Shown: piece after piece, positions 1-5,481 of the stretch
How the letters are laid out: each line of letters begins with the position of its first letter
How positions within the stretch are numbered: the first letter of the stretch is position 1
From: Nitrospiria bacterium
Lineage (GTDB): Bacteria > Nitrospirota > CAKKRA01 > 9FT-COMBO-42-15
Length of the DNA stretch: 5,496 bases
Direction: 5' to 3'
NCBI GenBank assembly: GCA_919903585.1
Contig: CAKKST010000433.1
Span: 1 to 5,496 of the forward strand
Notes under the pieces: generated by a model
Told to the model about the DNA's origin: nothing
Seen by the model: the letters and a program-made list of their open reading frames with translations, nothing else
The model's database searches: none
Program-made: the position numbers and the translations under genes

Positions 1-458
1 GCTGCAATGTTTTTGGTTATTCGCACCCTCAATGCCTTTGCAAGCCTGTAGATTATATCGCCTGCAGCAGTTGCCTTTGGGTCTATAAAATTTATATGGC
101 CGAATCTTTCATTTGTTACATGGTGGTCAATATTAACTATGAGCGGCGGCGGCGGGGTTATCTTGACATCCTTGAGAAGGCCTATCCTGCTGATACTGCC
201 GCAATCAAGGGCAACTATCACATCGTATCTGCCGTCAATCGCCTTCAACTGCTTTATTTTCTTTGAATACGGCAGGAACTGGAGGTTTTTTGGAACAGGA
301 TCAGTATTGCAGACAACAACCCTTTTCCCGAGCTTTTTTAATATCAGCGCAAGGGCGATTGACGAACCGACTGCATCGCCTTCGGGGTTGATGTGTGTTG
401 TTATTAAAAAACTTTTATTCTCCTTTATACATTTAATTACTTTTTCCATCCCCGTCAT
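1..458 (-). CDS. nrnA: DHH-family phosphoesterase, NrnA-like (oligoribonuclease / pAp phosphatase), N-terminal part only
   Basis: The frame is open from its start to the window edge: 152 codons, with the C-terminal half, including any DHHA1 domain, outside the window. DHH-family landmarks are visible: THINPEGDAVGS (His22, Glu26, Asp28) as motif I, ALDCG (Asp85) as motif II, and NIDHH (residues 109-113) followed by a conserved-looking N-x-x-FG-x-x-N-F-I-D-P segment. These are the manganese-binding positions of the family. NrnA-type members degrade 2-5 nt RNAs and dephosphorylate 3'-phosphoadenosine 5'-phosphate in the cytoplasm. The start at 458 overlaps the rbfA stop as ATGA and has GAGG seven bases upstream. 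A second in-frame ATG at 449 is almost as good, and the true start may be there. Oddities are Glu instead of the usual first Asp of motif I and four consecutive prolines just before the DHH motif. A cyclic-dinucleotide phosphodiesterase of the same superfamily is the main alternative, but the position after rbfA favours NrnA. Confidence 0.85.
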   Translation of the reverse strand, partial: MTGMEKVIKCIKENKSFLITTHINPEGDAVGSSIALALILKKLGKRVVVCNTDPVPKNLQFLPYSKKIKQLKAIDGRYDVIVALDCGSISRIGLLKDVKITPPPPLIVNIDHHVTNERFGHINFIDPKATAAGDIIYRLAKALRVRITKNIA

Positions 459-805
459 TCCTTTTCCTCAAGCTCATCCAGAATCCTGACCATCCTGATG
501 CCATCCTTTACAGAATCGTCTATCTTAAAAATCAGCTCAGGAATAAATCTAATACTCAGTCTCTTTTTCAGTTCAGCCCTCACATATCCGGCTGCGCTTA
601 ATAATCCATTAAGCGTCTCTTTTTTATCCTTGGAATCATCCAGTATGCTTACATAGACCTTTGCATTCTTGAGGTCATCTGATAAATCTACATGGGTTAC
701 AGTTACAAAACCGATCCTCGGGTCATGAATCTTGCGCATTATTATATCTGCGATCTCTTCTTTTATCTGCCCGCCAAGCCTGTCTGACCTCTTATAGCTC
801 AACAT
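455..805 (-). CDS. rbfA: 30S ribosome-binding factor RbfA
   Basis: This is a complete 116-residue protein, the usual length for RbfA. RbfA is a single KH-like domain that binds immature 30S subunits near the 5' end of 16S rRNA, helps its late processing and is important in the cold. The translation shows the family pattern: an N-terminal R-x-x-R-L-G-x-Q-I-x-x-E-I helix start (residues 5-18), DPRIGFVTVTHVDLSDDL (28-45), the strand NAKVYVSI, the Ala-Ala-Gly of the KH-like helix-kink-helix (71-73) in SAAGYVRAEL, and the closing R-F-I-P-E-L-x-F-x-x-D-D (87-98). The ATG shares one base with the stop of the DUF503 gene (TAATG) and has no convincing Shine-Dalgarno sequence, so reinitiation after the upstream gene is likely. 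The C-terminus ends in a short acidic tail (DELEEKE) whose bases also carry the ribosome binding site of the next gene. Confidence 0.96.
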   Translation of the reverse strand: MLSYKRSDRLGGQIKEEIADIIMRKIHDPRIGFVTVTHVDLSDDLKNAKVYVSILDDSKDKKETLNGLLSAAGYVRAELKKRLSIRFIPELIFKIDDSVKDGIRMVRILDELEEKE

Positions 806-1086
806 TATAATATCTCAATCTTATAATCAATTATATCTACAGTCGGGGTCTTCTCAATAAAATCTATGACCTTATCCATCACTGCATTCACAAATCCCTT
901 TTCATTTCCAACGCAGGAGAATCCCACTACTGCCTTCTGCCACAGGTCATTTCCGTCAACCTCTGCTATAGAAACATTAAAACTCCTTCTTATCCTATCC
1001 TTCAGGCTCTTTAAAACCTGCCTCTTGCTTTTCAATGAGTTAGAATTAGAGATAAATAATTCTAATGTGCAAATACCTACTCTCAT
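805..1086 (-). CDS. ylxP: DUF503 family protein, YlxP-like
   Basis: This is a complete 93-residue protein that matches the small DUF503/YlxP family in length and pattern. It has a first strand MRVGICTLELFI, the highly typical NSLKSKRQVLKSLKDRIRRSFNVSIAEVD segment (residues 16-44), then D-x-W-Q-K-A-x-V-G-F (47-56) and a C-terminal helix and strand ending in DYKIEIL. The family folds as a small alpha/beta ferredoxin-like domain. Its biochemical role is not firmly known, but it is repeatedly found between infB and rbfA, so a part in 30S assembly or initiation is inferred from position only. Its ATG overlaps the infB stop as ATGA, there is no clear Shine-Dalgarno sequence, and the next gene starts on its stop codon. 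It therefore seems to be translated only by coupling. No signal peptide or membrane segment is seen. Confidence 0.93.
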   Translation of the reverse strand: MRVGICTLELFISNSNSLKSKRQVLKSLKDRIRRSFNVSIAEVDGNDLWQKAVVGFSCVGNEKGFVNAVMDKVIDFIEKTPTVDIIDYKIEIL

Positions 1087-3491
1087 AGTTTTGCTGCTAT
1101 TTTATCTATTGCATAGGCCTCAATAACATCGCCGACCTTGATATCATTAAAATTCTCTATCCCGATGCCGCATTCGTAGCCTGTCTGCACCTCTTTAGCA
1201 TCTTCCTTGAATCTCTTCAGCGAAGACAGCTTTCCTTCATATATCACAACATTATCCCTTAGCACCCTCACGCCTGCGCAAGCCCTTATAATGCTGCCGT
1301 CTATTACATAGCAGCCTGCAATCACACCAATATTGGATATGCTAAAGATCTGACGCACCTCTGCCCTCCCGAGGGAACGCTCCTTTAATGTCGGCTCAAG
1401 GAGCCCCTCCATTGCAGACTTCACATCTGCAATGGCATCGTATATAACAGTATACAACCTGATATCCACATTTTCTTTCTCTGCAAGGGCAGAGGCCTTT
1501 ACCTCAGGCCTTATATTGAAGCCGATAATGATTGCATTGGATGCAGAGGCAAGCATTACATCTGTCTCTGTAATAGCGCCAACAGAGCCGTGAATAACAT
1601 TCAATTTAACTGCGCTTGTACTGAGCCTCTCCAGCGACTCTTTAAGCGCCTCAACAGAGCCTTGCACATCGCCCTTTACAATTATATTAAGCTCCTTGAC
1701 CTCGCCCTCTTTTATCTTTGCATAGAGGTCATCAAGTGTTATCTTCTTTGACTTGGCCAGCTCCGCGCTCCTCTGCCTCTGGAGCCTTGTTACTGCAATC
1801 TCCTTTGCAACCTTCTCGTCCTCCGCAACCACAAAGGTATCTCCTGCCTGCGGCACCCCTTCAAGTCCAATGACCTCCACAGGTGTGGCAGGGCCTGCGC
1901 TCTCCGTCTTCCTGCCCATATCATCTATCAATGCCCTTACCCTTCCAAAGAAGGTTCCTGTCACAAAGACATCGCCAACCTTAAGTGTGCCGCTCTGTAT
2001 AAGGACTGTTGCAACAGGACCCCTGCCCTTATCAAGCTTTGCCTCAATAATTGTTCCCCTCGCAGACTTATTTGGATTCGCCTTGAGCTCAAGGACATCT
2101 GCCTGAAGGAGTATCATCTCAAGGAGGGTTTCCAGATTTATCTTCTTCTTTGCGGATACCTCTACATATATGGTCTCGCCGCCCCATGCCTCAGGGACAA
2201 GTTCATACTCTGTTAAAGCCTGTTTTATCCTCTCCGGGTTTGCCTCTGGTTTATCTATCTTATTTATTGCAACTATAATAGGCACCTTTGCAGCCTTGGC
2301 ATGATTAATTGCCTCAATAGTCTGGGGCATCACGCCGTCATCAGCAGCAACAACAAGGACTACTATATCCGTTACCTGTGCGCCCCTTGCCCTCATTGCA
2401 GTAAAGGCCTCATGGCCTGGGGTATCAAGGAAAACCACATTTTTATCGCCTACCTTAACCTTGTAGGCGCCAATATGCTGGGTAATGCCGCCGGCCTCTC
2501 CCTCTGTAACCTTTGTCAGCCTTATGGCGTCCAAAAGCGATGTCTTGCCGTGGTCAACATGCCCCATGATCGTAACCACTGGCGGTCTATGAACCCGATA
2601 AGCTGCATCATCCTGAGCCTCAACAATAAGGTCCTCTGTGGACATTGCAGATACTGTCTCTACCTTAATTCCAATACCATCTGCAATCAGGGCAGCAGCA
2701 TCCAGATCAACAGGATGATTGATCGTTGCCATCATTCCCATCTCCATCAGCCTCTTTATAATCTCCCCTGACTTATAGCCTATTGCCTCGGCAAATTCCT
2801 TTACTGTAATCCCTTCATGTATCTTTATAACCTTTCTCCTCGGCTTTGTTATCTCCTCCGAGACCGCTATCCTTTTAGCCCTCTTTATAGCAGACTTATG
2901 CTTGGCAGCCCTCTTTTGAAATACCTCAAGTTGATCCCATTTTACAAGATCCCTCGGATGTTTTGATTCCTTCTCTATTGTCTTCTGATTTTTAAGCTTC
3001 TTTGTTTTGTCCTTTGGCTTAAAGACCTTATCTTTATCTTTCTTCTCCTGTTCGGTCTTTTCACCAGCTTTTAAAGGCTTTTCGGCTTCTTTTTTCTCTT
3101 CCTTCTTTACCTCTGCAGCTTCCGGTACAGCCGTCCCTACAGGCATATCCACCGGCGGCTCAGCAACTGCTGCTGCCGCTGTTTTTTCTGCGGCTGCTGC
3201 CTGCCCTATTGGCTGGGGTTTTACTGGCAGGACTGGTTCTTTTAGTGCGGGCTCTTCTTCTTTGTGCTTCTTCTTTATAAGGACTGTTCCCCTTTTTTTC
3301 TCCTGGGGTTTTTCTTCTGTCTTTGCCTTTTTACCCTTTCCAAATTTATCCATAATCAGGCCTACAGTTCTATCGTCAAGGAGAGTCATATAGCTCTTAG
3401 GCTCAATGCCGATGGTCTTCAGCTCCTCCATAAGCCTCTTATTGGTTACCCCTATATTTTTTGCAAGCTCAAAAACCTTTTGTCCTTCCAT
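1083..3491 (-). CDS. infB: Translation initiation factor IF-2
   Basis: This complete 802-residue GTPase brings formylmethionyl-tRNA to the 30S subunit and promotes 50S joining. Domains in order are: an IF2_N module at residues 1-50 (FELAKNIGVTNKRLMEEL); a long Lys/Glu/Ala/Pro-rich linker at about 51-215; a second IF2_N-like module at about 222-278; the G domain from about 303 with G1 GHVDHGKT (310-317), G2 GGITQHIG (334-341, Thr337), G3 DTPGH (356-360), G4 NKID (410-413) and G5 SAK (446-448); then domain II, domain III (KGDVQGSVEAL, 606-616) and the C-terminal tRNA-binding C2 domain ending around GYECGIGIENFNDIKVGDVIEAY. His314 of G1, needed for GTP hydrolysis in this family, is present. The start codon lies 17 bases after the nusA stop with purine-rich AAAGG and GGGGTGA upstream. 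The stop overlaps the DUF503 start. No frameshift or missing motif is seen. The linker is the only low-complexity part and is normally variable in length. Confidence 0.99.
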   Translation of the reverse strand: MEGQKVFELAKNIGVTNKRLMEELKTIGIEPKSYMTLLDDRTVGLIMDKFGKGKKAKTEEKPQEKKRGTVLIKKKHKEEEPALKEPVLPVKPQPIGQAAAAEKTAAAAVAEPPVDMPVGTAVPEAAEVKKEEKKEAEKPLKAGEKTEQEKKDKDKVFKPKDKTKKLKNQKTIEKESKHPRDLVKWDQLEVFQKRAAKHKSAIKRAKRIAVSEEITKPRRKVIKIHEGITVKEFAEAIGYKSGEIIKRLMEMGMMATINHPVDLDAAALIADGIGIKVETVSAMSTEDLIVEAQDDAAYRVHRPPVVTIMGHVDHGKTSLLDAIRLTKVTEGEAGGITQHIGAYKVKVGDKNVVFLDTPGHEAFTAMRARGAQVTDIVVLVVAADDGVMPQTIEAINHAKAAKVPIIVAINKIDKPEANPERIKQALTEYELVPEAWGGETIYVEVSAKKKINLETLLEMILLQADVLELKANPNKSARGTIIEAKLDKGRGPVATVLIQSGTLKVGDVFVTGTFFGRVRALIDDMGRKTESAGPATPVEVIGLEGVPQAGDTFVVAEDEKVAKEIAVTRLQRQRSAELAKSKKITLDDLYAKIKEGEVKELNIIVKGDVQGSVEALKESLERLSTSAVKLNVIHGSVGAITETDVMLASASNAIIIGFNIRPEVKASALAEKENVDIRLYTVIYDAIADVKSAMEGLLEPTLKERSLGRAEVRQIFSISNIGVIAGCYVIDGSIIRACAGVRVLRDNVVIYEGKLSSLKRFKEDAKEVQTGYECGIGIENFNDIKVGDVIEAYAIDKIAAKL

Positions 3492-3508
3492 AAAAACCTT
3501 TCACCCCT

Positions 3509-4666
3509 TTATTCTGATGCAGGTCCGACAGCCTCTCCTTCTTTTTGCTTACCCTCTGCCTCTTCCTGCTGTTTTGTCTCATTGGCAATCGCCTCTGTAA
3601 TCTCCCTGTCGCGCTCCTTTACCCTTTCCTGCTGGTACTGTGTTTCATTAAGGATATCTATCTTCCACCCTGTAAGTTTGGCGGCAAGGCGGACATTCTG
3701 GCCTTTTTTTCCGATTGCAAGAGACAATTGCTGGTCAGCAACCACAATGGTTGCAGACTTTTCCTGCTCATTAATGCCAACCCTTTCAATCACAGCAGGG
3801 CTTAATGCCTCTCCTATAAATGCCTTCGGGTCATCGCTCCACGGAATTATATCTATCTTTTCGCCCCTGAGCTCACGCACCACTGCCTGAACCCTTGAAC
3901 CCTTCATGCCCACGCAGGCGCCCACAGGGTCTATTTTGGAGTCCTTTGAATAAACAGCTATCTTTGCCCTGTCTCCCGGCTCCCGCACAATTCCTTTAAT
4001 AACAACCGTCCCTTCATAAACCTCCGGGACCTCCATCTTAAAGAGCTCGGCAATAAAATTCGGATGTGTCCTTGAAAGAACAATCTGCGGCCCCCTTGCT
4101 GTATTTTTCACATCAAAGATATAGGCCCTCACCCTGTCGCCCCTTCTATAGCTCTCGCCCTGTATCTGCTCGCTGACAGGAAGGATGCCCTCTGTCTTCC
4201 CAAGGTCAATTATATAATTCCTTCTCTCCTGCCTCATCACGATCCCGTTTATAAGCTCGCCCTGCTTGCCCTTAAAGTTTTTTAAGACTACATCCCACTC
4301 TGCCTCTCTGACCCTCTGTATTATTATCTGCTTTGCTGTCTGTGCAGCAATCCTGCCAAGATCCTCCATGGGTATAATATTGCCAATCTCATCGCCAAGC
4401 TCTGCGCCCTCATCAAGCTTTGCTGCCTCTTCAAGGGATATCTCTGCCCTTGGGTTCTCCACATTCTCTACAATCTTCTTAACAGCAATAACCTGTACCT
4501 CGCCTGTCTTTGGATCAATACTCACATCTATATTTTCACACTGAGAGGCAAACTTCTTCTTTGCCGCAGCCTGCAATGCTGATTCAAGAGCGCCTATAAC
4601 AGTCCCTGCATCTATCCCCTTCTCCCTGCACAACTGTTCAATAACTGTTATTAACTGATGATTCAT
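3509..4666 (-). CDS. nusA: Transcription termination/antitermination factor NusA
   Basis: This is a complete 385-residue NusA. It binds RNA polymerase near the RNA exit channel, enhances hairpin pausing and intrinsic termination, and takes part in rRNA antitermination. Domains are an N-terminal polymerase-binding domain (about 1-130, including the helix IAAQTAKQIIIQRVREAE), an S1 domain (about 136-200, with RNYIIDLGKTEGILP), KH1 with GMKG at 253-256 and KH2 with GKKG at 319-322 in LSLAIGKKGQNVRLAAKLTGWKIDI. The last 45 residues are a charged Gln/Glu/Lys tail. The two acidic repeats of the 495-residue Escherichia coli protein are absent, so the length is closer to the Bacillus type. GGAGGAG lies seven bases upstream of the ATG (4674-4680), making it the best ribosome binding site among the large genes here. 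It follows rimP by 73 bases, and that gap holds a hairpin. Confidence 0.99.
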   Translation of the reverse strand: MNHQLITVIEQLCREKGIDAGTVIGALESALQAAAKKKFASQCENIDVSIDPKTGEVQVIAVKKIVENVENPRAEISLEEAAKLDEGAELGDEIGNIIPMEDLGRIAAQTAKQIIIQRVREAEWDVVLKNFKGKQGELINGIVMRQERRNYIIDLGKTEGILPVSEQIQGESYRRGDRVRAYIFDVKNTARGPQIVLSRTHPNFIAELFKMEVPEVYEGTVVIKGIVREPGDRAKIAVYSKDSKIDPVGACVGMKGSRVQAVVRELRGEKIDIIPWSDDPKAFIGEALSPAVIERVGINEQEKSATIVVADQQLSLAIGKKGQNVRLAAKLTGWKIDILNETQYQQERVKERDREITEAIANETKQQEEAEGKQKEGEAVGPASE

Positions 4667-4701
4667 TATTTAGCTCCTCCAAGAAAACTCCAAAATAATA
4701 A

Positions 4702-4735
4702 TTTGCAAAAAGGCAGCAGATGGACTTTTTACAAA
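4702..4735 (-). other. A/T-rich RNA hairpin in the rimP-nusA gap
   Basis: On the transcribed strand TTTGTAAAAAG (4735-4725) can pair with CTTTTTGCAAA (4712-4702) around a 12-base loop: 11 pairs with one G-T wobble. It lies between the rimP stop and the nusA ribosome binding site. It is followed by a mixed A/T stretch and not a clean T-run, so it does not look like an intrinsic terminator. It could be an RNA processing site or a 5' stabiliser that lets nusA be expressed differently from rimP. The stem is mostly A-T and therefore weak, and function is inferred only. Confidence 0.45.
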
Positions 4736-4739
4736 GCCG

Positions 4740-5222
4740 CTAAAACTCCACATCAAGCCTTGCCTTTGCAATATCAGAAAGCAGTATTTCAATCTCGCCA
4801 ATCTTTCTGTCTGCTATTTTTATAAGCTCACCCTCAACACCAAGAATTCTTCCAAAAAACTCCCTCTGGTTATTTATTGGCTTGTATGTATTTATCCTCA
4901 CCAACTTGCCTGTCTCGCGCTGATAATCCTCTATCCTTTTTAACGGCCTGTCAAGGCCGGGGGATGAGACCTCAAGTATATAAGTATGCGGTATGGTATC
5001 CTCCACATCTAAGACCTGACTTATATGGGTGCTCGCCGTCTCACAATCGTCAAGAGAGACACCGCCCTTTTTATCAATAAACACCCGCAGAAACCACCTT
5101 GGCCCGCTCTTTTTATATTCCATATCTACCAGTTCAAATCCAAAGGAATTTAGAATAGGAATTATTATATCCCTTATAGCCGTGCCAGTATCCTTTTTGT
5201 CAAGTTTCTCAGAGGCAGCCAT
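4740..5222 (-). CDS. rimP: Ribosome maturation factor RimP
   Basis: This is a 160-residue RimP counted from the ATG at 5222. RimP binds the free 30S subunit and helps early 16S rRNA and protein assembly. The N-terminal domain shows GFELVDMEYKKSGPRWFLRVFID (about 28-50), GVSLDDCETAS and the family signature EVSSPGLDRPLKR (84-96). The C-terminal Sm/SH3-like barrel follows from about 105 (GKLVRINTY, then FFGRILGVEGELIKI). An in-frame TTG at 5234 would add four residues, but it sits inside the T-run of the upstream terminator; ATG followed by Ala-Ala-Ser-Glu-Lys is the more natural start. Neither start has a clear Shine-Dalgarno sequence: only GGAAAA lies upstream of the ATG in a very A/T-rich context. 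It is the first large gene of the operon visible here, as in many bacteria where rimP precedes nusA. Confidence 0.96.
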   Translation of the reverse strand: MAASEKLDKKDTGTAIRDIIIPILNSFGFELVDMEYKKSGPRWFLRVFIDKKGGVSLDDCETASTHISQVLDVEDTIPHTYILEVSSPGLDRPLKRIEDYQRETGKLVRINTYKPINNQREFFGRILGVEGELIKIADRKIGEIEILLSDIAKARLDVEF

Positions 5223-5232
5223 AAAATTTTCC

Positions 5233-5259
5233 AAAAAAAAATGGGCTTTAAAAAGCCCA
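5233..5259 (-). terminator. Intrinsic terminator or attenuator abutting the rimP start
   Basis: On the transcribed strand TGGGCTT pairs with AAGCCCA across a four-base loop (hairpin at 5259-5242), followed at once by nine Ts (5241-5233). This is a textbook Rho-independent terminator. The rimP ATG begins only 19 bases after the hairpin, so there is no room for another promoter in between. All rimP transcripts made from upstream promoters must read through it. I infer an attenuator rather than the end of an upstream unit. On the plus strand no T-run follows, so it works in one direction only. Confidence 0.8.
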
Positions 5260-5284
5260 CTTTCAGTAGACCAAAACTGGATAT

Positions 5285-5314
5285 TTTATAACACAAAACC
5301 ATTTAGAAATGCAA
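5285..5314 (-). promoter_or_regulatory. Candidate sigma-70 promoter for the rimP-nusA-infB operon
   Basis: Between the two terminators the transcribed strand carries TATAAA (5290-5285) preceded by TGT, an extended -10 arrangement. A weak -35-like TTGCAT (5314-5309) lies 18 bases upstream. Transcription would begin near the A at 5278, giving a leader of about 56 bases before the rimP ATG that contains the hairpin at 5242-5259. The -35 match is poor (3 of 6) and the region is A/T-rich, where such boxes arise by chance. The placement straight after a strong terminator and before the operon supports it. Confidence 0.5.
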
Positions 5315-5315
5315 G

Positions 5316-5360
5316 AAAAAAAATAAAGGCCCCATGGGGATTCTCCCTTCAATGGGGCCT
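5316..5360 (-). terminator. Strong intrinsic terminator after the micro-ORF
   Basis: AGGCCCCAT (5360-5352) and ATGGGGCCT (5335-5327) form a perfect 9-bp stem on the transcribed strand. The 16-base loop between them can itself pair as GGGA-GAA-TCCC, making a two-tier hairpin. It is followed by TTTATTTTTTTT, which includes eight Ts in a row (5323-5316). It begins 20 bases after the stop codon of the 20-codon ORF and would end that small transcript. On the plus strand no T-run follows the stem. Confidence 0.9.
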
Positions 5361-5380
5361 ATTTAAAAAACCTTGCTTTC

Positions 5381-5443
5381 TTAGCATGACTCCTTGCATT
5401 TGCATGTCCCTGCGGACATCTTTGTTACCTTCTTGATAATCAT
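5381..5443 (-). CDS. Unrecognised 20-residue cysteine-containing micro-ORF
   Basis: I do not recognise this peptide. It has 20 codons and then TAA. It starts Met-Ile-Ile-Lys-Lys-Val, has a basic first half (four Lys in the first eight residues counting the pair) and ends in TCKCKESC, giving a Cys-x-Cys-x3-Cys pattern with Cys as the last residue. There is no hydrophobic core long enough for a membrane segment. The case for translation rests on an 11-base perfect Shine-Dalgarno sequence ending four bases before the ATG. A strong terminator 20 bases after the stop makes promoter remnant, ORF and terminator look like a complete tiny gene. It could be a metal-binding or redox peptide, a modified-peptide precursor, or a leader peptide that senses cysteine supply ahead of the operon. 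No maturation enzyme is visible in the window. An internal ATG at codon 9 exists but lacks a ribosome binding site. Confidence 0.6.
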   Translation of the reverse strand: MIIKKVTKMSAGTCKCKESC

Positions 5444-5447
5444 CCTA

Positions 5448-5458
5448 ATCACCTCCTT
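5448..5458 (-). promoter_or_regulatory. Near-ideal Shine-Dalgarno sequence of the micro-ORF
   Basis: AAGGAGGTGAT on the transcribed strand is complementary over 11 consecutive bases to the usual 3' end of bacterial 16S rRNA. The GGAGG core is eight bases from the ATG at 5443. It is far stronger than the ribosome binding site of any other gene in the window and is the main evidence that the 20-codon ORF is translated. Confidence 0.8.
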
Positions 5459-5462
5459 GTTT

Positions 5463-5478
5463 AGTGTCAGAGTGTCAG
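5463..5478. repeat. Tandem 8-bp direct repeat upstream of the micro-ORF
   Basis: AGTGTCAG occurs twice head to tail with no spacer (read as CTGACACT twice on the transcribed strand). It lies between the candidate -10 box and the Shine-Dalgarno sequence of the micro-ORF. It could be a protein-binding site, an mRNA leader element or a chance duplication. Confidence 0.6.
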
Positions 5479-5481
5479 AGC

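Noticed and set aside
139..489. Plus-strand frame of 116 codons
   Set aside because: It is antisense to the DHH phosphoesterase, whose minus-strand frame carries the metal-binding motifs.
3144..3146. Internal start in infB (Met116) giving a shorter IF2 isoform as in enterobacteria
   Set aside because: No convincing Shine-Dalgarno sequence was seen before it, and the linker is compositionally biased, so the case cannot be made.
3288..3299. Run of seven As followed by four Gs in infB (transcribed strand), a possible slippage site
   Set aside because: It lies in the Lys-rich linker where such runs are expected, is not in the frame of a standard slippery heptamer, and the reading frame is intact on both sides.
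1753..3890. Several plus-strand open frames of 64 to 208 codons opposite infB and nusA
   Set aside because: They lie wholly antisense to strongly supported genes, show low-complexity Ser/Leu/Phe-rich translations with no family motif, and have no consistent ribosome binding sites.
5404..5419. Inverted repeat ATGTCC-GCAG-GGACAT inside the micro-ORF
   Set aside because: Six pairs within a translated stretch, with no T-run and no partner element. It could be an operator or a pause hairpin, but the evidence is too thin for a feature.
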